From assembly GCA_000750105.3 (NCBI GenBank), contig JPHH03000053.1, forward strand, positions 1 to 64,000: a stretch of DNA of 64,000 nt. Direction: 5' to 3'. Every line of letters starts with the position of its first letter. The stretch's first letter is position 1. The position numbers and the translations under genes are program-made. The notes beneath the pieces were generated by a model. That model was not told the DNA's origin. It did no database searches and saw only the letters and a program-made list of their open reading frames with translations. The DNA comes from Tolypocladium sp. Sup5 PDA-1. Its lineage: Eukaryota > Ascomycota > Sordariomycetes > Hypocreales > Ophiocordycipitaceae. Below, one piece after another: positions 1 through 8,990 of this stretch.

Positions 1-31
1 ACGACTCGTGTCACTGACTAATAGCTGACTT

Positions 32-93
32 CTTGGGCAGGCACAGGCTCTACGACTTACACGACGATCGTTGCACTCGGCCTTTGGTGTGTT
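32..93. repeat. Left arm of a 62 bp inverted repeat
   Basis: The reverse complement of 32-62 is identical (31 bp) to 1467-1497, and that of 69-93 is identical (25 bp) to 1436-1460; only the 6 bp between the blocks differ. The arms lie about 1.4 kb apart and enclose the Rep-like fragment and the tRNA-like gene. The right arm runs into the minisatellite at 1461-1655. An element with inverted ends or an inverted duplication would both fit. Confidence 0.8.
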
Positions 94-102
94 CGTTCGC
101 CC

Positions 103-348
103 TCAACAAACCACATGGTAGTGGGGGACACTATCCTTATATAGCTCTCTACTGCCGAAGATCTTAATAGAGATATTATGCGTAGCCCAGTCACGGGCTA
201 AACTCCGCTCTAGAGACTCCACCAGCCGATAATGGAACTCCTCCTTGTCGTCGATGCGGCTACGGGTATAGGTAATAAAAATAGCCTTAGCGTAAAGGAC
301 AAACTCATCGCTCCGCTCCCGGTCGCTCTTACCGTACGTAGGTGGCAT
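103..348 (-). pseudogene. Rep-like HUH endonuclease fragment (N-terminal part)
   Basis: An 81-codon open frame carries the order of motifs seen at the N-terminus of rolling-circle Rep proteins (geminivirus-like, genomovirus-like and plasmid Reps). Near residue 25 is FITYTRS, like Rep motif I (FLTYP). At the end is GSREL followed by PHYHVV, like motif II with its two metal-binding histidines (HLHV). The spacing between the motifs, about 45 residues, is right for the family. The frame stops directly after motif II, so the catalytic-tyrosine motif III and the helicase domain are missing. The codons after the stop remain alignable to sequence near 1430, so the stop may be RIP-derived. It is probably a relic of a Rep-carrying element or mycovirus-like sequence integrated in the genome; the exact source cannot be told from this fragment. 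Confidence 0.5.
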
Positions 349-1072
349 ATCCGTGGTTATTGGTTCATAGATAATGCTGTATACCTCATTGCACCCTATA
401 CCCGTATCTATTCTTAAAAGAGGACAAATCCACTTAGGGTTATTTAGGGGAATCCATCCTTTTATCCCTCCTAAGTCGCTTCTTAGCGAGCCGTAGGCAA
501 GAAGTCAAAAAAAGCGCACTACTATATGCCAAAGCCCGTAGGGCAAGAGGTCACCCGTCTCCCGATACGTAAATGCTTAAGAGAAACTGCTCCCTACAAG
601 GGGAATGCACTACCCGGTGCATATTAATGACCGTCCCCCCAGGACAGGAGAATTATCACTCACGTAAGCGAGTAGAGAATATAGAAACCGGCCATGTATC
701 CGAATATGAGTTCACAGGCAACGACACCCTCGTGTCTAGGTGTAGGGGTTTAGTCCGGGTCTAAATCGACCCTCAACGCTTAACACATGGGAACCGCCCG
801 CGGTAGAAAATAAAAGAAGGATAGAGTTTGCTTCCTGCAATAGATAAATCCTCTCGTCTTTATGCTTCTAGCCATGTCTCTATCACGTGTGCATGTATTC
901 TGGGCGGGTTAAGGGGGCGGAATTCCTAATGTGCTATCCGTACCGGTGAACGCTACTAGAAAAATAGTAAAGAGCGAATTGCGGGACATTTGCGGTGCAC
1001 CGGCTGAAACATCAGAGGCTAAGCAGGGGGCGGCTGAGTTATATACTAAACTAAGGCACAGTTCTAACATCG
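349..1072. other. No gene recognised; decayed repeat sequence
   Basis: There are only short unrelated open frames and AT-biased stretches rich in TA dinucleotides. It probably belongs to the same decayed element as the flanking Rep-like and tRNA-like sequences. No coding similarity was recognised. Confidence 0.5.
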
Positions 1073-1199
1073 GGTCTAGTAGCGCAGTGAGTAATCCCTC
1101 TCGTTTTATTATTGAAACCACGCTAACCCAAAACGTCAAAGATGGCAGCGTATTACTTTCCGGTGGTAAAGGTTCCAGGTTCGAGTCCTGGCTAGATCG
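1073..1199 (+). tRNA. tRNA-Arg(CCG)-like gene interrupted in the D-loop
   Basis: A cloverleaf can be folded. The acceptor pairs 1073-1079 with 1192-1198 (one G-U). D-stem GCGC at 1082-1085 pairs with GCGT at 1147-1150. The anticodon stem is TTACT/GGTAA around loop TTCCGGT, which puts CCG at positions 34-36 behind U33. The variable loop has 5 nt, the T-stem is CCAGG/CCTGG with loop TTCGAGT, and G1199 is the discriminator. About 55 nt (roughly 1090-1144) sit inside the D-loop; without them the molecule would be 72 nt. That is not the canonical intron position (37/38), and the insertion splits the A box (TAGCGCAGTG/GCAGCG). It may be a tRNA pseudogene or the tRNA-derived head of a SINE-like repeat, because the 3' half and about 180 bp downstream recur at 2466-2680. 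Confidence 0.55.
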
Positions 1200-1376
1200 A
1201 TTCTTTTTGCTCTTCCATCTTTCTGAAAAGATGAATAATAAATAATATATTATTGACTATTATATATTTAGTTTAATTTTTTAGGTTCCTAGAGTTAGCT
1301 TAAATCTATTAATTACTCACGCGGTTTATTACTATCGTACTATTATTACGAATAAGTTTATAATGCCGACTCGAAC
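1200..1376 (+). repeat. Body of tRNA-headed SINE-like repeat, copy 1
   Basis: The sequence after the tRNA-like head aligns along its whole length with 2514-2673: both start GATTC, share CTTCCATCTT, ATTATTGACTATTAT, a GGTTCCT-GAGT block, ATCTATTAATT and end near CGAATAAGT. Most differences are C/T or G/A transitions that create TA dinucleotides, as expected from RIP. Together with 1073-1199 it resembles a SINE: a pol III promoter head plus a tRNA-unrelated body. Confidence 0.6.
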
Positions 1377-1460
1377 AAGTATCGTGTATTAGATTAATCA
1401 CCATAAGGAGGAAGGACAGTTTGGCCAGGGCACGTAACACACCAAAGGCCGAGTGCAACG

Positions 1461-1655
1461 GACGCCGTGTAAGTCGTAGAGCCTGTGCCTGCCCAAGCAG
1501 ACAGCTATGGAGTCCGAGATACGGAACGTCGTGTAGGTCAGCACGGCGGACGCTGTGTAAGTCGGGGCGGCAAACTCCGTGTAAGTCGGAACAGCAGATG
1601 CCGTGTAAGTCGAAATAGCAATACGCCGGCGTGTAGGTCGCAGAAGCAATGCCTG
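1461..1655 (+). repeat. Minisatellite with ~25 bp units
   Basis: About six or seven imperfect units contain CGTGTAAGTCG or CGTGTAGGTC followed by a GC-rich, CAG-containing spacer, spaced 24-27 bp apart. The first unit overlaps the right arm of the inverted repeat (1436-1497). The spacers are not conserved unique sequences of constant length, so it is not a CRISPR array. Confidence 0.75.
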
Positions 1656-2319
1656 TATAAACAGGTCTTTCACATCGTATAAGTTGAGGGCAAAAGGCAA
1701 GGAGAGGCAACCGCGACTATCTCTAAAAAGTAGGAGGAAAAACCAGGATTTTCATTATCAGAATCTCAAAAGCCCATAAACGTTACGACTTGCGTCGATG
1801 CGTGTTTTGACGGGGAAGAAGGACACACCCATGACAGTGGCAGTGTGAGGGGGGCCAGGACGCCCTGTTCGCATGTATGTAAGGGACAAGCTTTCCCAGT
1901 GAGTCTAGAGGAGGTCACGCATTGCAGAATTAACAAGCCTACGGACGCCCTTTCTTCCCCAATCCGTCACCAGGATGAGTAATAGATGAGTGAACGGCCA
2001 CACGGCCACGGTGAGTGGAAATGAGATAATCAACCCCCCCTTAGTCTAGAGACTACGAGCAGCTTCTAGCAGCAGCGTTACCATCTAAACAGATGGTTCG
2101 TGTAAGTCAAATCCTTCCTAAGTAATTACTAACACCCGAGACCTATTAAGTATAGTCTCCCAGAGACGTGCAACCAGTGTCCTTTAGGTATGCGTGTTTC
2201 ACTCCATCAAAGTATATAGGGGACTATCTGTTTATAGGGGCATAGACGTCTCTCTTATACCTACAAACTCGTTAGGCCTCCCGGCATTCCTCTACTTTTT
2301 TATATTTTCCGTTTTTCTA
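1656..2319. other. No gene recognised; AT-biased decayed sequence
   Basis: No open frame with recognisable coding character. Scattered TA-rich tracts suggest RIP-altered repeat DNA. Confidence 0.5.
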
Positions 2320-2805
2320 GTCAGGGGTCTGCACTAACACCCTAATAAATTACTTGTTCTTAGTTATAGGAAGGACTCTAGACAAACTACGGACTACCTC
2401 CGTATACTTATAGACTATCCTATCTCGTATCTAAGAGCAACTAGGGAGCATGTAGATTAGGTCCGCCGGGTGTTACCCTCCGGTAGTAAAAGTTCTAGGT
2501 TCGAGTCCTAGCTAGATCGATTCATTTTAATCTTCCATCTTCCTAAAAAGAGAGAATAATAATGCATTATTGACTATTATTGGCTTATGTGTTTACTTTT
2601 TAGGGTTCCTGGAGTCAGCTTGAATCTATTAATTGATCACGCTGTTTATCACCGTCGCACTGTTGTCCCGAATAAGTCGGTCACTTATTCTCAGTTGTAG
2701 GAAGGACTCTGGATAACGTACGGACTACCTCCGTATACTCATAGACTATCCTGTCTCCTGTCTCCTGTCTGAGAGCAACTGGGGAGCATGTGGATTGGGT
2801 CCGCC
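2320..2805. repeat. Tandem ~332 bp repeat, about 1.4 units, with 5'-truncated tRNA copy
   Basis: Segment A (2349-2465, containing GGAAGGACTCT, ACGGACTACCTCCGTATAC and GAGAGCAACT-like blocks) recurs at 2681-2805. Between them, 2466-2680 carries the 3' half of the tRNA-Arg-like sequence (from the anticodon arm on) plus the SINE-like body. The bases just before 2349 again resemble the tail of that body, so the order is tail-A-B-A', a tandem unit of about 332 bp. In the T-stem, CTAGG/CCTAG replaces the CCAGG/CCTGG of the copy at 1175-1191. Confidence 0.7.
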
Positions 2806-4635
2806 CGGTTCAGGTCACGCCCTGAAATCCGCGGTGGTGTATCCGGAGTGGATGCCAGCTTGGCCCGCTACGTAAACGGCTGTTTGTGCCAAGTTAACAA
2901 ACAGCCCCAGCCCGCCCGGCAACCTCAGCGCCCACAAAGTACACAAGTCTCCTTCACCCAGGTCGAGAATAAACCTGAAATGTCTCACGAGGCTCTCTAA
3001 ACGACACAGCATGTCGCCAAGTATTGGCTGGCTGCGGTCTGTGGGCCCCGCGTCTGCATCGGGTACCCGCCCCCGGAGCCCGGCCGGCCCATCGGCGCCG
3101 AAGCCGACGGCGCCAGATGCGACGATGCATGCCACCACCACCACCATATTCGGCCCCGGACTCCGAAGAAGGGCTGACCCGCCCGGAAAACCGGGGGCCA
3201 AACAATAAACGTGTTCATGGTCGGCGCTGCGACGTGGCTACTGTTCCCGAAACGCCGTCCCGGGTATCTGCAGTAGCCACACGTATGCGCATGTAGGGAA
3301 AGGGGACGCGGCGGGACCTTTTGCGTCGCCCTGCATCCTCCCGCGCATTCCGGGTGCCGCAGCGTCGCATCAAACGGGCGACGGAATCACACCTTTGGTG
3401 AAATGAGGTCATTTGATAATTGATTGATAAACAAAAAAAGAAAACAGCCAGCACACGAGAGGATTTTGTTGAGAAGCTTGTGACAACGCGTCCCGTTTGT
3501 CACAGTCACAAGCATGTGCAAGTGGGCGAACGATGTGGGATGGGCTAGACCACCGACTAGTCCGTAGAGTTATTACTGTATTCGTGGCCGTCAGGCCCCC
3601 CCTCCCCCGCGTTTCATAAGCCGTTGCAGCTGTCGTCTCGAAGAAAGCTTTGGGGCGGCGCGGCGGGCGAACAGGGCGCCTCCGTATGCGGATGGAGACA
3701 AGGCGGTCCAGTAGCGGTCCATGGCCCGGGAGGGCAAGGGGGTGAATGGAAAAACCACCGCCGGTCTGCCTCGCAAATGTGGGTGTAGTGACGGTGGTGT
3801 TTTTCCTTCACACGCATAGGAGACTGGAGGGGAGCGAGCGGGAGAATCTCTCCACCCTCGTTGGCATGCTTTGCCTTCGGATATCCGTGGGGCTTGGTTG
3901 GTTGGCTGCACGCAGGGCCCAGCTGGGTAAGGGACGCACCGCCGGCGGCGGCGCTGGGTGAGGGTTCGGCACTGCTAGCAGCACGGATCGCTCGCAAGCT
4001 TGGCCTCCTCGTCTTTGCCCTGTTCGCCTGTTCCCCAGTTCTCCAACTCCCCATCCCCCGCGATATCCCCAGAAGCGGACACAAGCGGACAGGGCGGTTC
4101 CTCCGCGCCCCCGTCACAGCAGCCAATCCCGCTCAGGCTCCCTGGGTCGCGCGTCTGCTGACCATGGCTTTGGTTCTGATTGAGTGGTCCTTTGGCCTGC
4201 TACCTATTCCGTACTACCCGTTGGCTTTGGCGCTTGGTTAGACCACCCCACGCGCCAGTAGTCCGTAGAAGCTGTTGACAACCAAGCAACTCGCGCACGG
4301 ACCGAGGGTGCCAGCATGTGAAGAAGAAAGCATTTAAGGATCCCTCCGTCTGCGCCGTGTTTCCCTTCCGGACTGGCCCCTTTGTACTGCACACAGCTCA
4401 GGCACATTGATTCTGCTTTGCTGCTGCTGCTGCTGCTCTGTCCTGGTTCGTCCCTGACCCTTGGCGTGCCGTTGACAGCCCCGGCTAACGTTGCAAACTA
4501 CGGGCTAGTCCCGTAACATCAACCTCCCTGGATAAATAAAGCGGCACCGTCTCCCGCCCCCTCGTCCGGTCCGGGTCTTTGCCAGGCTTCCCTTGTCCTC
4601 CGAAACTCCAATCCGGTTACACGACAGTCCTCACG
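2806..4635. other. Long spacer upstream of the P450 gene
   Basis: GC-rich spacer without a convincing gene. It has a pyrimidine-rich stretch and a (CTG)n run near 4421-4437 just upstream of the P450, probably promoter/5' leader. Open frames on both strands at 2815-4240 are short, overlap one another and show no motif. Confidence 0.5.
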
Positions 4636-6432
4636 ATGCTGCAAGTCGCCGTGAGCCCGTACACCGTGGCGCTGGCGGTGCCCGGTGCGCTGGCGATCTT
4701 CTGGGTGCTGCAGCGGCTGTACATCGAGTACCGCCTCAGCAAGAACCCGGGCGTCAAGGCGCCCATCCTGGCCAATAACCCGTTCACCGGTGAGTTTCAC
4801 CACAGCCCGAGAGTCACAGTCATCGGCATCGGCATCAGCATGAGCGAGAGACTCTCGACTAACAAAGGCAGCCATCTACTGGTTCTGGGAGGCCGCGTAC
4901 ATGCAGGCCAACAACCGCCTCCTCGACTACTTCACCAGCATCTACCGCTACGCGCGGCCGACCTGCCCCAACGTCGTCGAAATGTCCTTTGCCAACCGCC
5001 GCATCCTCATCACCCGCGAGCCCGAGCACATCAAGACGGTCCTCACGGCAAAGTTCACGCAGTTCGGCAAGGGCCCCATGTTCCACGACGCCTGGAGCCC
5101 CTTCCTCGGCGACTCCATCTTCACCACCGACGGCCAGCTGTGGCGCGAAAGCCGCGCGCTCATCCGGCCCATGTTCACCAAGGACCGCATGCGCGACCTC
5201 GACATCTTTGACCGCTGGGCCGAGGCGCTCATCGCGAAGCTGCCCGCGTCCGGCCAGACGGTCGACATCTGCGACTTGTTCTACCGCATGACGCTCGACG
5301 TGACGACGGACTTTCTGCTCGGGCAGGACGTCGGCGCCCTGGAGAACCCCAACAGCGACTTTGGCCGGGCGTTTATGGAGGTCCAGCGCATGCAGATGAT
5401 TCTCACGATTCTCCAGTACGTCCAACCTTGTGGTGCATGCATAAGCCAACGCTCTCGCGGCTAACACCTGCAGCCCCTTCCGCTGGTTCATCCCCCAGAA
5501 GAAATACACCCAGGGCATCCGCCTCATCGAGCGCTTCGTCGAGCCCTACATCGAGGCCACACTGCGCCTGACGCCCGCCGAGCTCGAGAAGCTGTCCAAG
5601 TCGGACAAGGAGTTCACCTTCCTGCACAACATCGCCGCCCTCTCGCGCGACCCCAAGGTCATCCGCGACCAGATCTTCGCCGTCCTCATCGCCGGCCGCG
5701 ACACCACCGCCGCCACCCTGTCGTGGGCCATGTACGAGCTCGCCGCCTACCCGCACGTCTGGGCCCGCCTGCGCAGCCAGGTCCTCGAGCACGTCGGCCC
5801 GACCCGCACGCCCACCTACGAGGACCTCAAGAACCTGACCTTCCTGACGCACACGCTCAACGAGACGCTGCGCCTGTACCCGGCCGTGCCCTACAACCTG
5901 CGCGCCTGCGGTATGCTGCCCCTTTCGTCGCTCGCCCTCCGTGTACAGGTACACTAACGCCCCACAGTCGAGGACTCGACCCTCCCCGGCCAGCTCGGCC
6001 AGCCCGACATCGCCACCCTCTCCGGCGACATCATCATCTACAGCACCCTCGCCATGCAGCGCCGCAAGGACCTCTACCCGCCCGTCTCCGAGAAGTTCGC
6101 CGACCCGGCCATCTTCTCCCCCGAGCGCTGGGAGAGCTGGACCCCTAAGCCCTGGCAGTACGTGCCCTTCAACGGCGGGCCGCGCATCTGCATCGGCCAG
6201 AACTTTGCCCTCACCGAGATGGCCTATACCCGTAAGGCCCCCTGACACTCTGACACTCCGAGGCGTCGGTTGTTACGTGGTTCTTTGCTAACTACTCCCA
6301 GTGGTCCGCCTGCTGCAAAAGTACGAGAGGATCGAGTACCGCGGCGACTGGAACGCCCAGTTCCACAAAGCCGAGATTGTCGGCTGCCCGGGCCACGGCG
6401 TCCCCATTGCTCTGTACGAACCCAAAAACTAG
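4636..6432 (+). CDS. Cytochrome P450, CYP52-like (fatty acid/alkane hydroxylase type)
   Basis: Five exons: 4636-4789, 4872-5415, 5474-5910, 5968-6231, 6302-6432 (509 aa). Introns of 57-82 bp have GT-AG ends, several with clear CTAAC branch points. The protein begins with a hydrophobic membrane anchor (residues 5-25), as in ER-bound microsomal P450s. The I-helix oxygen-activation motif AGRDTT lies at 306-311, the K-helix ETLR at 363-366, and the heme loop FNGGPRICIGQ around Cys453. This heme loop and the 'NETLRLYP' context are typical of the CYP52/CYP63/CYP539 clans, which omega-hydroxylate fatty acids or n-alkanes with NADPH-P450 reductase; the substrate here is inferred. It stands alone, with no cluster partners, and the family length is normal. 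A (TGGGAATGGGAT)n-like run follows the stop at about 6455-6505. Confidence 0.88.
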
Positions 6433-7198
6433 AGGCCGCGCTGAAATGGCAATGGAAATGGGAATGATTTTATTGGGAATGGGATTGGGAATGGGATTGG
6501 GAATAACAAGGTTCATATAGCCATCGCCTTGAATGGACATGTATGCCAATGGTTCAAGAATGACATCACACGTTTATACCACGAGCATCCCTGTGGTGAG
6601 CTCACAACTCGGCAGTCATCCACGGCCGCGCAAGTTGAATGCCAATCGAGTAGTTGAACGAGACGTCTGACTGCTTAATTCGTACAGTACATGCCAGCAA
6701 ATAGCCAAGAAAAAAGGAAATCGACCCTCAAGTAAATCCCGAATCGTCACCAGTACCTACTGTAATCCGTACAAGAGGAAACATGCCCCCAGATGTAGGA
6801 GATAGCCAGCCATATCAACGTTGAGCACCATCACCATGAATCCTCACGCCTCGTAAATTTACCCTCGTGTCAGAGGCAACGCGCTGCCCCTGGTTCTGCA
6901 AACCCCGGCCAAGTGCAAGTTGCGGGCCCACGGCCAAGAGCAGACTCAAGCCACTCAACCCCCCGTGCGGAGCAAATGTGACTCGTCTATCCGTAACCGT
7001 CTGCGCCATCTACCTGAACGTGGCACGGTCTACTGCAAACGTCATGTAAATCAGAGACCCCAGGTCTTGCTTGAATTTAGATCAAAAGGAAATCACTACC
7101 AAACACAAATCATCAGCAAGGCCAGGGGTAGCGCCGCGTAATGCAGCACTACGCCGTCCTCGCTCGTATTGGGTTTTGCCAAATGTACCTTCTGCGGA
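6433..7198. other. Convergent spacer between P450 and acidic protein gene
   Basis: 3' regions of two convergent genes. The only notable item is a short G-rich tandem run (TGGGAATGGGAT-like units) at 6455-6505. No gene seen. Confidence 0.6.
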
Positions 7199-8990
7199 TC
7201 ATATCCGCAAGAAGTTGACATCTGAAATACTCCTGTGCCGCTTGTGGCCTCCGCCACCTTCACCAGACGCTTTCCTCTTCGCAGAGACGGACTCCAGCGG
7301 GCTGCGCGCCACCTCGCTCATGTTCTTCCTCTGTCGTCGGATGGGCGTGAGAGGTATGCCAGCCGTGTCAAACCGGTCCGATTTTAGACCCTTGAGGGCC
7401 GTGTAGTTGTACGGGCCGCTAAACGCCAGAGAGTCCTGGGTCGCCTGGTTGCTCAAGATCAACTGTTGATTGATCTGATTGCGACGAAAGGCGCCAACAG
7501 TGTCCGAGTTGAGGTGCGACAACACGTCGCGCTCGCTCGTGGCGGTGGTGGGTCTCAAGGGGGTCGACGACGGTTCCCAATTGCCGTTGTCGCCCTCCTC
7601 GCCAGACGAATCTCCGTCGTCCCAGGTGATGAAGTCGCTAATGTCCAGCTTCTTCTCCGCTTCGTCCTCGTCGCCCTGCACGCTAGGCGCAGCCGAATCC
7701 TCATCGGCTGTGTTGGCTTCCGAGGGAAAGGGGAAGAAGGCCTCTGCGGGTCCCATGGCCTGAGCATTGACAAAGTCGCCAAAGGTGTTGGACGAAAACA
7801 TGGCGCTCAGCATCATGTTGGCGGAATTGCTAAGGAGCGGGGAGGACTGCTCCTCCATGACCCAGGGGAAGTTGAACTGCTCTGGCGACAGGTCGAGCTG
7901 GCGGCGTCGATGAGGGGTGAAGATCATCATCTTTCGCGTCAGGGGGTTCAGGACCGCTATGGGCTTCTTGTCTGATCGATCCAGATTGAACCTTCCGACG
8001 CGAGGCTGGCCTCGCTGGGGCTTGACGGGAGAGTCGGCGTCGGAATCGGACACCTCGCTCATTGGGTTGGACGGGCGGCGCGACTTTCTACGGATGGGGG
8101 GATCCGGAATATCCTCTTCGGTTGTATCACCGTCGGCTGCAAGACGGACGTAAGCATCATCGCTCAAACATGGTGCGTATCAAACCAAACTCACTTTCAT
8201 ATCCATCCAGCTCATGAGACTCCTCAAAAGCCGGCGTAAAACTGGCGGGACCAGTGGCAGCCTGGGAGAGTCGAGGGGTAGCAGTGGGCGTCTCCTCGTC
8301 GGAGAGCTCGCGAACAACCTCTTCGGCATCCGACTCCTGCTGCTCCTCATACTGACCGTTGAAATCCCAGAAAGAGCCCGATCCCGATGACTCGTCGGGG
8401 TCGTGCTCAATCTCGCGGCGGAACGCAGGGTCAAGCGAGTTTTGCGACACGAAAATGTCAGGGAACAGGTCGCCGTGGTCATCCTCCGTCTCGGTGGAGT
8501 CGGAGTCGCTGGACGGCACGTCGAAGCGGACGTGGCGTTCCACGGCAGCATCCGAGGCAAACGAGTTGGGCTCGTGGTAAAAGTCTGAGACCTGGCTGCC
8601 GTCAACCTCGGAAACGATGCCCGCCCAACTGGTGCTCTCATCTGCGTCTCCGTCGCCAAAGTGGTTGTCATCCCCATCATCGTCGTCATCTTCTTCTTCA
8701 TCTTCTTCTTCCTCCTCTTCATCTTGTTCCTCCTCTCCTTCTTCTTCGTCGTCGCTGCGCGGTTGCGGTCGAGGAGCTTCAGCCGGCCGGGGGACGGCCT
8801 CTGTCAAGATCATCTCCTCCTCGACCGCATTGACATCTTCCTCATCGTCATCCTCGGAGTCGCTGATGTCTTCGACGGCCGAGTAGCCGTCATCGTCGGA
8901 CAGATCGAACGAGGAAGAGGTGTCTGAGCCGCGACGCTTCGAGGCCTTGGAGGGAGTCGCGGGTTGCTTTTGTCGGACGTTGCGTGACAT
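7199..8990 (-). CDS. Acidic nuclear-type protein of unknown function
   Basis: Two exons, 8195-8990 and 7199-8136, joined across a 58 bp intron (GTGAGT...TTGCAG), give 577 aa. I do not recognise a catalytic domain. The N-terminal half is strongly acidic: an almost unbroken Glu/Asp tract lies near residues 78-107, and further SDSDSTETED-type clusters look like CK2 sites. The C-terminal half has basic patches (RRKSRRPSNP, RRQRKNMSEV, KRKASGEGGGGHKRHR) that resemble nuclear localisation signals, and a conserved-looking DFITWDDGDSS stretch. The composition suggests a chromatin- or transcription-associated protein; this is inference. The start is the first ATG in frame, followed by a basic SRNVRQKQPATPSK segment. 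The gene is convergent with the P450. Confidence 0.7.

Noticed and set aside
1461..1655. Regular ~25 bp repeats that might suggest a CRISPR array.
   Set aside because: Fungal nuclear DNA; units abut as a degenerate minisatellite with no unique spacers of constant length.
2815..3201. 128-codon minus-strand open frame with a hydrophobic centre.
   Set aside because: Overlapped by several equal frames in GC-rich DNA; no recognisable motif, no splice context.
5403..6248. Long minus-strand open frame (281 codons) inside the P450 gene.
   Set aside because: Antisense shadow of a GC-rich gene; low-complexity composition and no motif.
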